Shown here: positions 20,446 through 28,832 of the stretch, one piece after another
Layout of the letters: each line of letters starts with the position of its first letter
Position numbering within the stretch: position 1 is the stretch's first letter
Origin: Lachnospiraceae bacterium
Lineage (GTDB): Bacteria > Bacillota > Clostridia > Lachnospirales > Lachnospiraceae
Direction: 5' to 3'
DNA: 64,000 nucleotides
Assembly: GCA_009774625.1 (NCBI GenBank)
Contig: VSOB01000006.1
Span: 1-64,000 of the forward strand
Translations under genes and position numbers: made by a program
Notes under the pieces: generated by a model
What the model was told of the DNA's origin: nothing
Databases searched by the model: none
The model's input: only the letters and a program-made list of their open reading frames with translations

Positions 20446-20573
20446 GCAAACCCGCGCGTTTGCGCTCCCTTTCCGATTACATCGGACGTTTGCCGGTTAA
20501 TGCATTATATCATGTCACCAGCCAGCGGCTGCTGACCTATGCGCACATCAGTGCGCTTCCTTAAATTATATCA
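20446..20573 (-). promoter_or_regulatory. Extended -10 promoters and hairpin array upstream of the DUF4153 gene
   Basis: Four tight hairpins lie in about 110 bases: GCAAAC/GTTTGC (20446-20463), CCGAT/ATCGG (20473-20485), CAGCC/GGCTG (20519-20531) and GCGCAC/GTGCGC (20541-20556). Two copies of the minus-strand extended -10 TGATATAAT occur, at 20504-20512 and 20565-20573, each to the right of a hairpin pair. The layout looks like a tandem duplication of promoter plus two hairpins. The rest of the 312-base gap holds only the promoter of the next plus-strand gene. Confidence 0.45.
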
Positions 20574-20656
20574 TATCTCAGTCATTTCCGACTAGCGCAG
20601 AATGGTATATTAAGAAATTTTTAGGAAATGTGCGGAAGGGAACAAAAAATTTCCTG

Positions 20657-20685
20657 TTGTCCTTTCCGGGGAAAAACAGTAAAAT
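20657..20685 (+). promoter_or_regulatory. Predicted promoter of the methyltransferase gene
   Basis: TTGTCC (20657-20662), a 17-base spacer and TAAAAT (20680-20685), 34 bases before the ATG at 20719. Confidence 0.6.
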
Positions 20686-20718
20686 GAGAAGGAAACCAAA
20701 AAATGGCAGAGGTATCCT

Positions 20719-21888
20719 ATGGAACAACTGAGAGAATTATTAGAAAACTGTCTGAATGAGGAGCTGTATCAGATCGTGATCAGCAATCCCCGCAGAAAAG
20801 AAGGCATATCCAAAATAAAAATACGACCTGTTATGATTCAGGGCAAAGTGCTTTTTCAAGAAAGCCGTCTGGAAGGGACAAAGGTGTTTCATGAAAATAA
20901 AACCGCTGCCAGAACAGCAGAGTCTGTGATCAGTATGATGGGAAAGGATTTTAAGCAATTGGAGGTCCGTTGCCGGGGATGGCAGGCTACAGCACTGGTT
21001 GGTAAAAAGGGTAATGTCACATTAAAAACGAGAAAAACGGAGGAAGGGCAGATTCCTGATCTGTCCCATAATCGAAAAAAGCGATATCTGCTGGATGAAA
21101 CGGTTCCGGTGGGATTTTTACAGGATCTGGGTGTCCAGACGGCAGAAGGAAAAATCGTGAAAAGCAGATATGATAAGTTCCGGCAGATCAATCGTTTCCT
21201 GGAGTTTATAGAAGATGTACTGCCTGCGTTGCCGGACGACCGGCCGGTGCAGGTGATTGATTTTGGATGCGGCAAATCCTATCTGACTTTTGCCATGTAT
21301 TATTATCTGAAAATATTAAAACACTATGATGTAAATATTGTCGGGCTGGATTTAAAGGAGGACGTAATTCGTACCTGTAATCGGCTGAGTGAAAAATATG
21401 GGTATGATACGCTGCATTTCTATCAGGGAGATATCCGGGATTTTATCGGGGCAAAACAGGTGGATCTGGTGGTGTCTCTGCATGCCTGTGACACGGCAAC
21501 AGATTATGCGCTGGCCAAAGCAGTCAGCTGGAATGCAGGTGTCATTCTGACTGTACCCTGCTGTCAGCATGAGCTGAATGGACAGATGCAGTGTGAACCT
21601 TTGGCCGGCATATTTGCCTATGGGCTGCTGAAGGAGCGGACGGCGGCATTGTTTACAGACGCCTTGCGGGCAGAGCTACTGGAGGCGGCAGGATATGATA
21701 CGCAGATTCTGGAATTTATCGATATGGAACATACGCCTAAAAATATTATGATTCGCAGTATCAGGCGCAGGCGGGATGCTGCGGAGCAGGCAGAGGCCGG
21801 TTATCGGATCAAAAAGAGGGCAGGAGCGGAAGCGCTGATGGCATTTCTACAGGTACAGCCAAAGTTGGCAGAGCTTTTACGGGAGTAA
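20719..21888 (+). CDS. Class I SAM-dependent methyltransferase (Methyltransf_32-like)
   Basis: A 389-residue methyltransferase of unknown substrate. The N-terminal 160 residues form a separate domain rich in Lys and Arg that may bind nucleic acid. The catalytic domain begins near 170 with the SAM-binding motif VIDFGCGKSYLTF, then 'NIVGLDLKEDVI' (acidic ribose ligand) and 'VDLVVSLHACDTATDYAL', followed by VPCCQHEL. The LHACDTATD and PCCQH signatures resemble the Methyltransf_32 group. The next gene begins four bases after its stop, so the two share a transcript. An RNA or protein substrate is plausible; nothing in the sequence fixes it. Confidence 0.75.
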   Translation: MEQLRELLENCLNEELYQIVISNPRRKEGISKIKIRPVMIQGKVLFQESRLEGTKVFHENKTAARTAESVISMMGKDFKQLEVRCRGWQATALVGKKGNVTLKTRKTEEGQIPDLSHNRKKRYLLDETVPVGFLQDLGVQTAEGKIVKSRYDKFRQINRFLEFIEDVLPALPDDRPVQVIDFGCGKSYLTFAMYYYLKILKHYDVNIVGLDLKEDVIRTCNRLSEKYGYDTLHFYQGDIRDFIGAKQVDLVVSLHACDTATDYALAKAVSWNAGVILTVPCCQHELNGQMQCEPLAGIFAYGLLKERTAALFTDALRAELLEAAGYDTQILEFIDMEHTPKNIMIRSIRRRRDAAEQAEAGYRIKKRAGAEALMAFLQVQPKLAELLRE

Positions 21889-21891
21889 TAT

Positions 21892-24426
21892 ATGAAAAAA
21901 ATTTGTATCAAAACGGCAGTCTGGATTGTTACATTTTTTCTGTCGATTCTCATACTCAGCAGTTTTATGAATCAGGGAAATACCGATATGACAGTAGAAA
22001 TGGGTAAAGCGACACTCCCTTTGGTGTACATGAGTCAGGGTGGCGAGCGGATCAACTGTCTGCATGGTTATGTAAAAGAGATGCGGGGCAGTACAATGCG
22101 TGATACCATCACGCCTCTGGGAACGGGCAGAAATCTTTCCATCACAGTGGAGAAACTGGGAAGACATATAAAAAATATGAGCTTTGAAGTGAGAAGCGTG
22201 GACGGAGAGCGCCTGGTGGAAGCTACGGATATCACCCAATATACGGACGAAAAAGAGTATATCTATGCTTCTTTTACCGTAAAGGATCTGATTGAGGACA
22301 ATACAGAGTATAACCTGATTCTTTTTCTGGAGGACTCAGATGGACAGGTGATTCGATATTATACAAGGATCATTCAGGCAAACGAATATCATGTTACGGA
22401 GAAACTGGCTTTTGTAAGAGAATTTCACAATAAGATTTATAATAAGGAAGAAGCGCAGTCTCTGACCAAATATCTGGAGTCTAATTCTGAAGGCAATAAC
22501 AGCACATACAGCCATGTGAATATACACAGCAGCTTTCAGCAGATTACCTGGGGTGATTTGAATGTAAGGGAAGAGCAGGAACCGGTATATTCCATAAAGG
22601 AGCTGGGCCCCTCCATAGCCAATATCAATGTAGCCTTTATGGTCAGTACAGGTCAGGGAAAAACAAAGCGTTATTATAATGTAACAGAGTACTACCGAAT
22701 CCGCTATACGGAGGAACGCATATATCTGCTGAATTATGAACGGGATATGCATCAGATATTTGAACGGGAAGGGGACAATGCGTTTGCCAATAATAAAATT
22801 ATGCTGGGGATCAATGATCCTGAAGTGGAAATGGTGGAAAGCGATGGAGGCAATGTAGTGGCATTTGTCAACGAGAACCGTTTGTACACCTATAACATAA
22901 GTGACAATAAATTTGCCTACTTGTTTGGATTTTACGATGAGGAGAATAGTGACCGCAGAACACTGTACGATTCACATGGTATTAAGATTCTGCATGTGGA
23001 TGAAACAGAAAATGTGCTGTTTCTGATTTATGGCTATATGAACCGGGGGCGCCATGAAGGTGAAGTAGGGCTTCAGGTATATTATTATAACAGTATGCTC
23101 AATACCATTGAAGAACTGGTATTTATTCCGGATGCCTGTTCCTATCAGAGGGTAAAGGCAGATGTGGAGCAGCTATGCTATGTGGACAATAACCATCATC
23201 TGTATGTGATGCTTTCCGGCAATGTATTTGAAGTAAATCTGGATAATAAAAATTACAGAACCATCATTACAGACTTAAAGGAGGACTCGTATCAGATTTC
23301 GGAGAGCAACCGGATGATCGCCTGGAAGAGCGGAGAAGAAACGGAAAGCAATACATTGACACTGCTGAATCTGAGTACAAAAAAACAAACAGAAATAAAG
23401 CAGGGCAGCAATATCCTGCTGACGCCGCTGGGATTTATGGGCGAGGATCTGATCTATGGCATGACACGGATGTCAGATATTGAGAAGGACGAAAGCGGGA
23501 AAGTGGTGATTCCCATGTACGAAATCCGGATTCAGAATGAAAATGATGAAATACTGAAAAAGTACAGCCAGGAAGGCGTCTATGTAATCGGTGCCCAGAT
23601 CCGGGACAATCAGATCAGTCTGCAGCGTGTGGAGAGAAATGAAGAAACCATGCAGTATGTATCTGTTGCGGACGACCAGATCATGAACAATGAAGAAGTG
23701 GTAGCAGGTGACAATACCATCGAGCTGGCAGTTACGGAAGAGTTTGAAACGGTGGTACAGATCGCGGTGAAAAAAACGATTGACAGAAAAAGCATGAAGT
23801 TTTTGACTCCGAAAGAGGTGTTGTTTGAAGGCGGCAGAGAGGTGATTTTGGAAACACAGGAAACAGATACAGAGCATTATTATGTTTATGGCATCAGAGA
23901 TATTGAAGGGATTTATACCGATGCGGGCAATGCGGTGACACACAGTGCAGAGATTTCAGGTGTTGTCATTAATGATGCAGGCGCTTATGTGTGGAAATCC
24001 GGGGACAGGAGCATTAAAAACCAGATTATGAGAATCACAGGAGATATGGCAGATGAGGAAAGAAGCAGTCTGGCAGTTTGTCTGGATACGATTCTTGCAT
24101 ATGAAGGTGTACAGAGAAATACGGCTTATATGCTGCAGAGAGGAACCACTGCAGTGGAAATACTCAGAAATAACCTGCCGGATGCGCAGATATTGGAATT
24201 GTCTGGCTGCACACTGAATGCAGTTCTGTATTATGTAAACAGGGATATTCCGGTGCTTGCCATGCTGGGAGACGGCAATGCAGTGCTGATTATAGGATTT
24301 AATGAGTTAAATACCGTTCTGATGGATCCGCTGACCGGAGAAGTATTTAAGAAGGGGATGAATGATTCCACAGAATGGTTCGAGGAAAATGGAAACAGTT
24401 TTATCACATACATTCCGGAGTCGTAA
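21892..24426 (+). CDS. Large exported protein with a C-terminal C39-like peptidase fold
   Basis: I do not recognise the function of this 844-residue protein. It has an N-terminal signal anchor (about 5-24). The middle (about 50-600) is beta-rich, with repeated Tyr/Asn strands suggestive of a propeller and an Ig-like stretch. The C-terminal 150 residues resemble a peptidase C39-like (papain-fold) domain: 'AVLYYVNRDIPVLAMLGDGN', 'AVLIIGFNELNTVLMDPLTG'. The position where active members have His (DGHAVLI) is Asn, so the domain may bind rather than cleave. It is cotranscribed with the methyltransferase and ends at a strong terminator. Base composition matches its neighbours. Confidence 0.65.
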   Translation: MKKICIKTAVWIVTFFLSILILSSFMNQGNTDMTVEMGKATLPLVYMSQGGERINCLHGYVKEMRGSTMRDTITPLGTGRNLSITVEKLGRHIKNMSFEVRSVDGERLVEATDITQYTDEKEYIYASFTVKDLIEDNTEYNLILFLEDSDGQVIRYYTRIIQANEYHVTEKLAFVREFHNKIYNKEEAQSLTKYLESNSEGNNSTYSHVNIHSSFQQITWGDLNVREEQEPVYSIKELGPSIANINVAFMVSTGQGKTKRYYNVTEYYRIRYTEERIYLLNYERDMHQIFEREGDNAFANNKIMLGINDPEVEMVESDGGNVVAFVNENRLYTYNISDNKFAYLFGFYDEENSDRRTLYDSHGIKILHVDETENVLFLIYGYMNRGRHEGEVGLQVYYYNSMLNTIEELVFIPDACSYQRVKADVEQLCYVDNNHHLYVMLSGNVFEVNLDNKNYRTIITDLKEDSYQISESNRMIAWKSGEETESNTLTLLNLSTKKQTEIKQGSNILLTPLGFMGEDLIYGMTRMSDIEKDESGKVVIPMYEIRIQNENDEILKKYSQEGVYVIGAQIRDNQISLQRVERNEETMQYVSVADDQIMNNEEVVAGDNTIELAVTEEFETVVQIAVKKTIDRKSMKFLTPKEVLFEGGREVILETQETDTEHYYVYGIRDIEGIYTDAGNAVTHSAEISGVVINDAGAYVWKSGDRSIKNQIMRITGDMADEERSSLAVCLDTILAYEGVQRNTAYMLQRGTTAVEILRNNLPDAQILELSGCTLNAVLYYVNRDIPVLAMLGDGNAVLIIGFNELNTVLMDPLTGEVFKKGMNDSTEWFEENGNSFITYIPES

Positions 24427-24463
24427 GTCAGTGAGACAAAGAACGGTGCAAGGAAAAACCGTT

Positions 24464-24500
24464 AACAGGAAAGGCAGTGAGACATGCCTTTCCTGTTTTT
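24464..24500 (+). terminator. Rho-independent terminator
   Basis: AACAGGAAAGGCA (24464-24476) pairs with TGCCTTTCCTGTT (24485-24497), followed by T residues. It ends the methyltransferase transcript. Confidence 0.85.
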
Positions 24501-24557
24501 GTCAGAGTGATTATATAATGGATACAAATGTGTCATTGGGCGTTTGAGAGCAGAATC

Positions 24558-25049
24558 TTATGTAAAAATTCTACGGCCATATTTTTGCAATGTAAGCAGC
24601 AGAATCATGCCCAGTATGCCGCAGGAAATGATTTCGCCCAGGCCCACAGTAACCACCAGATACCACCAGGCATCGGTAAGTCCATAGCCGTAGGGAGAAG
24701 TCAGTACGTAAGGGACGATGATGGCATTGGCCAGAATGGTAGGCAGAGGAACTGCCCATTTCCATCTGCGAAGCAGATAAGCGCCCACAGCACCGATCAG
24801 GGTGGCCAGACTTCCCATTACGATATCCAGAATACAGCAGCCGGTCAGAAGATTGCTTAAAAAGCAGCCAAGAAAAAGACCCGGTATGGCAGCAGGGATA
24901 AAAAAGGGAAGGACGGTCAGCATCTCGGAGAGACGCACCTGGATGGCGCCAGAGGCCAGCCCGAACAGATTGGCCAGAGTGGTAAGCACCACATAGAGGG
25001 CAGCAATCATAGCTGCCTGTGTCAGAAACAGAACTTTTTTGTTTTTCAT
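24558..25049 (-). CDS. queT: QueT family transporter (ECF S component, queuosine precursor)
   Basis: A 163-residue membrane protein with five to six helices, matching the QueT family: 'AAMIAALYVVLTTLANLFGL', 'IQVRLSEMLTVLPFFIPAAI', 'PGLFLGCFLSNLL'. QueT is the substrate-binding S component of an energy-coupling-factor transporter for queuosine precursors such as preQ1 or queuine. The energising EcfA/T genes are not in the window. AAAGGAG precedes the ATG. A leader of about 180 bases with strong secondary structure suggests riboswitch control. Confidence 0.88.
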   Translation of the reverse strand: MKNKKVLFLTQAAMIAALYVVLTTLANLFGLASGAIQVRLSEMLTVLPFFIPAAIPGLFLGCFLSNLLTGCCILDIVMGSLATLIGAVGAYLLRRWKWAVPLPTILANAIIVPYVLTSPYGYGLTDAWWYLVVTVGLGEIISCGILGMILLLTLQKYGRRIFT

Positions 25050-25229
25050 ATTTTTTTCTCCTTTAGTTTTGTTTTGCGCGGGCAGCGGGGAGAATTTTCG
25101 TCATACCTGCATGAACGAAAATTCGACGAGCGCCGCGCCAGTTGCAGGCTTTGCCTGTGACTGACGTCAGGAAGGTCTCGAACTGACGTTGTGACTTCGG
25201 AAAACCCTTGATTTTGCGGGATTTTCCGA
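25050..25229 (-). promoter_or_regulatory. Structured leader of queT, candidate riboswitch
   Basis: Read on the minus strand, the leader opens with a long hairpin (TTCGGAAAA against TTTTCCGAA). It continues with ACGTCAG/CTGACGT and CAGGC/GCCTG hairpins, and ends with GAATTTTCGT/ACGAAAATTC nested inside a GCGCGG/CCGCGC stem just before the AAAGGAG. queT genes are often controlled by preQ1 riboswitches. I could not match the short preQ1-I core or preQ1-II; preQ1-III or an unrelated leader remains open. Confidence 0.45.
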
Positions 25230-25235
25230 AAATTT

Positions 25236-25263
25236 ATTATACAGGGAATCCGGAAAAAGTCAA
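25236..25263 (-). promoter_or_regulatory. Predicted promoter of queT
   Basis: On the minus strand, TTGACT (25258-25263), a 16-base spacer and TATAAT (25236-25241). It places the start near 25229 and defines the structured leader. Confidence 0.65.
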
Positions 25264-25373
25264 GCCCTGACTCAATTTTTTTTGAAAATGGAAATGCGCC
25301 GCATTGAGGACGAGGCGTTTTTCATTGTGTCGGGCATGGAAGCATTCTTCAGGCAGGGGCATCACTGACGGCT

Positions 25374-25703
25374 TTGGCAGGGGATGTGACATGGGATCCT
25401 GCCACGGATCTGTTTTATTACACAGGAGGCAGCCTTTCCGGTGATCAATGGATATACGATGACAGATACGACTGGATCTACTTTGGGGCGGACGGCGTCA
25501 GCCTGAGCTATTGCTATGACAAGATCTATCCGCTGAAAGTCGGACCGGACGGCGTTACCTATGTATTCGATCCTCATATTGAGTATCTGAATAAGATACG
25601 GGGCAACGGGACGATCAGTTATGCGCGTTTCGGGGCGACAGAGGCGCAGATGGCAGGAAAATATAAAAAGATCGTTGCGATCAAGGACACTTATAACAGA
25701 TAA
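25374..25703 (+). pseudogene. Fragment of a secreted protein of unknown function
   Basis: An open frame of 109 codons beginning only with TTG and lacking a ribosome site. The product is rich in Tyr, Trp and Asp ('WIYDDRYDWIYFGADGVSLS', 'YVFDPHIEYLNKIRG') and looks genuinely coding. Just upstream in the same frame the residues ILQAGASLTALAGDV resemble the end of a signal peptide, but no start codon is in that frame. A different frame contains ATG and MEMRRIEDEAFFIVSG. A frameshift within about 25320-25370 may have broken an intact gene. A terminator follows. I do not recognise a family. Confidence 0.45.
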
Positions 25704-25734
25704 GAAAGGGATTGCATAGTACGAAAGCACATAA

Positions 25735-25776
25735 AAATAAGCATCACACTTGCAGGCGGGATGCTTATTTCTTTTT
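25735..25776. terminator. Bidirectional terminator
   Basis: AAATAAGCATC (25735-25745) pairs with GATGCTTATTT (25760-25770). T-runs follow on both strands, fitting the end of the fragment on the plus strand and of the membrane gene on the minus strand. Confidence 0.85.
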
Positions 25777-25814
25777 ATGCTTGTCTATGTAAGACAGGGC
25801 CGTTTCCGAAAAGG

Positions 25815-26291
25815 CTAGAAGGCACTTGTCTGCCTCCAGATATTTTTGATGGAGGAATAACTTGCCCATATGGACAGTGCATAACCGATTGCCAGATCTT
25901 TGACTACAGCGCCAACCAGCTCAGGCTCCTGCAAAAGATCGGGAATCATGCGAAATGCATCTCCCAGAGAAAGGCCATATATTTCACCCAGTTCCGTATA
26001 GGCAGCGATTCCAAGAGATATCATTTCCGCACCCAGAACGGCAACGACTGAAAGAAGTACACAAATTACGATTCCGGCTTTGGATAACTTTTTTCCAAGC
26101 AGCTTATAACCTTTCATAGCACAAAATACAATGGCGTATCCTGCAATACCGGCAATAAATCCGACCTGGCCGATGATTACCCACAGCGCCATACCCAGTA
26201 ATACGCCCACAAACGCGCCTATGGTGCCCAGAGGCAGATTTTCTCTTATGTACCGTTCGCCGGACATACTGTTTTCCATTTCTGTATTCAT
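25815..26291 (-). CDS. Small multi-spanning membrane protein
   Basis: A 158-residue protein with about four hydrophobic segments: 'LGTIGAFVGVLLGMALWVII', 'VGFIAGIAGYAIVFCAMKGY', 'AGIVICVLLSVVAVLGAEMI' and a C-terminal stretch with 'VVKDLAIGYALSIWA'. GAGGAGG precedes the ATG, and a good promoter lies upstream. I recognise no catalytic motif. Its function is unknown. It is a single gene on the minus strand, bounded by a bidirectional terminator. Confidence 0.65.
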   Translation of the reverse strand: MNTEMENSMSGERYIRENLPLGTIGAFVGVLLGMALWVIIGQVGFIAGIAGYAIVFCAMKGYKLLGKKLSKAGIVICVLLSVVAVLGAEMISLGIAAYTELGEIYGLSLGDAFRMIPDLLQEPELVGAVVKDLAIGYALSIWASYSSIKNIWRQTSAF

Positions 26292-26330
26292 ATTTTTACC
26301 TCCTCATAAGTAATAGCTGTTTTAAACTTT

Positions 26331-26359
26331 ATTATAGCACAGAAACAAATATTTAGCAA
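26331..26359 (-). promoter_or_regulatory. Predicted promoter of the small membrane protein gene
   Basis: On the minus strand, TTGCTA (26354-26359), a 17-base spacer and TATAAT (26331-26336). Confidence 0.65.
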
Positions 26360-26487
26360 TTTACAGAGATTGCAAAATGGGATTGCAGATTTGACTCTGA
26401 TTTATAATGGCCTGTTGTATGCCGTTGTTAAAGCGCGTTCCTATAGCGGGGAAAAACAGGAATTATATGTTAAAAAATTAACAAAAA

Positions 26488-26534
26488 GGACCTGAAAGTA
26501 ACCAAAGAAATTGCAAAATAGCTACTTTTAGGTC
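26488..26534. other. Unexplained long-armed hairpin in a 368-base gap
   Basis: GACCTGAAAGTA (26489-26500) pairs with TACTTTTAGGTC (26523-26534) with a single wobble, around a 22-base loop. It belongs to no gene, has no T-run and lies between two divergent or terminated units. Apart from this, a promoter and the terminator at 26586, the gap 26292-26659 shows nothing. Confidence 0.4.
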
Positions 26535-26585
26535 TATTGTCCTATGACAAATTCCAAATAGCACCTGATAACAGGGAAAATCAGA

Positions 26586-26619
26586 GTCTGTCAGGGACCT
26601 CTCATCATCCCTGACAGAC
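26586..26619 (-). terminator. Probable terminator of the dnaD-dnaI-prs operon
   Basis: GTCTGTCAGGGA (26586-26597) pairs perfectly with TCCCTGACAGAC (26608-26619), about 40 bases beyond the prs stop. On the minus strand it is followed by TCTGATTTT. Confidence 0.65.
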
Positions 26620-26659
26620 AGGAGCAGAACTGTACAGACATGTACAGAAGCAATGCATA

Positions 26660-27844
26660 TTACATGTTCCGGGTTTTGTATTTGGCTACAGTGCGCTGGA
26701 TACGCTCGTTGGGATTCAGCAGATCGCTGATAGAGGTGTCATGGTTTAACGTATCAATCAGATACGCAATATATTTGCTCATATCGCAGTTAATATACCA
26801 TTCCCGCTCCAGGAGTTCGGGAGTCTGATAAATCAGGTTAGTGGTCAGAACTTTATTGATGATGCCGTTTTTATAGGCCTGATCGAATTTGCTGAGGCCA
26901 TTGGTGAAAAGTCCAAAGGTAGTACAGATAAAAATTTTACGGGCCTTGCGTTCTTTCAAAGCAGCAGCCACCTCCAGTGTGCTTTCACCGGAGGAAATCA
27001 TATCATCAATGATAATCATATCCTTGCCCTCCACGCTGGTTCCCAGAAATTCGTGAGCAACGATGGGATTGCGGCCATTGACAACACGGGTATAGTCTCT
27101 GCGCTTGTAGAACATTCCCATATCCAGCCCCAGCACATTGGCGATGTAAATAGCACGGCTCATACCGCCTTCATCCGGACTGATGACCATCATATGGTTA
27201 GAGTCTATCTGCAGATTTTTTTCATTACGCAAAAGGCCCTTGATAAACTGGTAAGATGGGCGTACCGTTTCAAATCCGTGCAGAGGTATAGCGTTTTGTA
27301 CGCGGTCATCATGGGCGTCAAAGGTAATAATGTTGTCAACGCCCATAGCCACCAGCTCCTGCAGGGCGATGGCACAGTCCAGAGATTCTCTTGCAGTCCG
27401 TTTGTGCTGTCTGCTTTCATAGAGAAACGGCATAATTACAGTGATTCTTCTGGCCTTTCCGCCGACTGCGGAAATGATCCGTTTCAAATCCTGATAGTGG
27501 TCATCGGGCGACATATGGTTTTCATGGCCGCAGAGGGAATAGGTCAGGCTGTAATTGCATACATCCACCAGAATATACAGATCAGTCCCCCGGACGGACT
27601 CCATGATAACACCTTTGGCTTCACCGGAACCAAACCGGGGAACTTTGGCATTCAGCAGATAAGAATCGCGCTGATAGCCTGCAAACGCAAGGCTGTCTTT
27701 ATGTTCGCTTTCCCGTTCGGTTCTCCATTTTACCAGGTAATAGTCTATTTTTTGTCCCAGATTCCGGCAACCTTCCAGAGAAATGACGCCGAGAGAGCCT
27801 ACGGGTATGGTTTCCAGGTTTCTTTTTTCTTCGCGGGTTTTCAT
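26660..27844 (-). CDS. prs: Ribose-phosphate pyrophosphokinase, divergent form
   Basis: Makes PRPP from ribose 5-phosphate and ATP for nucleotide, His, Trp and NAD synthesis. The 394-residue product is longer than the usual 315. It shows 'SLCGHENHMSPDDHYQDL', 'ITVIMPFLYESRQHKRTARE' (flexible loop region), FDAHDDRVQNAIP and the PRPP-binding MIIIDDMISSGEST. The ATG at 27844 is preferred; the TTG just before it is only an apparent start. It is the last gene of the dnaD-dnaI-prs operon. A long divergent Prs of this kind may be regulated differently from the canonical one. Confidence 0.88.
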   Translation of the reverse strand: MKTREEKRNLETIPVGSLGVISLEGCRNLGQKIDYYLVKWRTERESEHKDSLAFAGYQRDSYLLNAKVPRFGSGEAKGVIMESVRGTDLYILVDVCNYSLTYSLCGHENHMSPDDHYQDLKRIISAVGGKARRITVIMPFLYESRQHKRTARESLDCAIALQELVAMGVDNIITFDAHDDRVQNAIPLHGFETVRPSYQFIKGLLRNEKNLQIDSNHMMVISPDEGGMSRAIYIANVLGLDMGMFYKRRDYTRVVNGRNPIVAHEFLGTSVEGKDMIIIDDMISSGESTLEVAAALKERKARKIFICTTFGLFTNGLSKFDQAYKNGIINKVLTTNLIYQTPELLEREWYINCDMSKYIAYLIDTLNHDTSISDLLNPNERIQRTVAKYKTRNM

Positions 27845-27853
27845 CAAAAGTCC

Positions 27854-28810
27854 TCACTTTCTGTTCTGCATGGTTTTGAGGTACATCCGGATATCAGGAC
27901 CGGTGATTTTATACATATCATAGTTGCTTGTGATACGGGAAAAAATTCGTTCGGAATATTTATTTCGTAAATCTTCCAGAGACAGATTGGTGGAAATCAG
28001 GGTAGGCTTCCTGCGCAGGTGCCTTTCATTGAGACAGGAAAAAAGCTGTGAAACCACGTAGGCATTGGTATATTCCGTGCCCAGATCATCAATTACCAGT
28101 AAATCACAGTGATAAAGATCCTGGCTGATTCCGGAAAGAGCTTCACGGGATTTCCCGGAGAGCGTATCAATCAGGCCGCAGGCACTGAAATACAGAACCA
28201 GACTGCCTGCCTCAATCAACTCTCTGGCAATACAATTGCTCAGAAATGTTTTCCCTGCGCCTACGGAGCCATAAAAAAACAGATTCCGGTAAACAGAATG
28301 AAACTCACGGATAAAATTCTGGCAGGCAGCTACGGTCTGCCGGAAGCGTTCCAGATCCTCACCCTGATAAAATACATCGGATAATGTGGAAAAGTTTTCC
28401 CGTTTCAATGTTTCTTTGATATTGGACTGTTCATATAAAAGCGCAACAATTTTCTGTTTCAGGCAGGCACATTTTTTGCCGTCCACATAGCCGGTATCTT
28501 TGCAGCGTGTACAGTTATAGACCGGTTCCAGATAATCTGAGGGATAACCGGCAGACAACAACAGGGTACGCTTTTTTTCTGACAGAGTATGTAAGGTATG
28601 CTTCAGATCGGCCAGCGCATGGGTATCTCCATCAAGAAGTTTCCGGGCATGAGCAACAGAAACAGAGGAAACAGCATGATCTATTTCCTCGTATTCCGGA
28701 ATGTTTTCGTAAATTTCGTTTAGTTTTTGGAGCTGTGTTCGGCGGGAATGATTTTGTCGTTCTTCATATTCCCGAAGAATGGAATCATACTGTTGGTTAG
28801 TCAGTGGCAC
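27854..28810 (-). CDS. DnaC/DnaI-like helicase loader
   Basis: AAA+ ATPase that helps load the replicative helicase DnaB/DnaC at origins. The 318-residue protein starts with GTG (AAGGAG seven bases upstream). A zinc-binding-like segment, CTRCKDTGYVDGKKCACLK, lies near residue 100. Walker A is FYGSVGAGKTFLSN and Walker B is 'CDLLVIDDLGTEY', followed by 'LISTNLSLEDLRNKY' (sensor region). It sits directly downstream of dnaD, so the two probably load the helicase together, as DnaD, DnaB and DnaI do in Bacillus. No DnaB-type loader is present here. Confidence 0.88.
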   Translation of the reverse strand: MPLTNQQYDSILREYEERQNHSRRTQLQKLNEIYENIPEYEEIDHAVSSVSVAHARKLLDGDTHALADLKHTLHTLSEKKRTLLLSAGYPSDYLEPVYNCTRCKDTGYVDGKKCACLKQKIVALLYEQSNIKETLKRENFSTLSDVFYQGEDLERFRQTVAACQNFIREFHSVYRNLFFYGSVGAGKTFLSNCIARELIEAGSLVLYFSACGLIDTLSGKSREALSGISQDLYHCDLLVIDDLGTEYTNAYVVSQLFSCLNERHLRRKPTLISTNLSLEDLRNKYSERIFSRITSNYDMYKITGPDIRMYLKTMQNRK

Positions 28811-28832
28811 GGAATTTCTCCTTACATATCGG

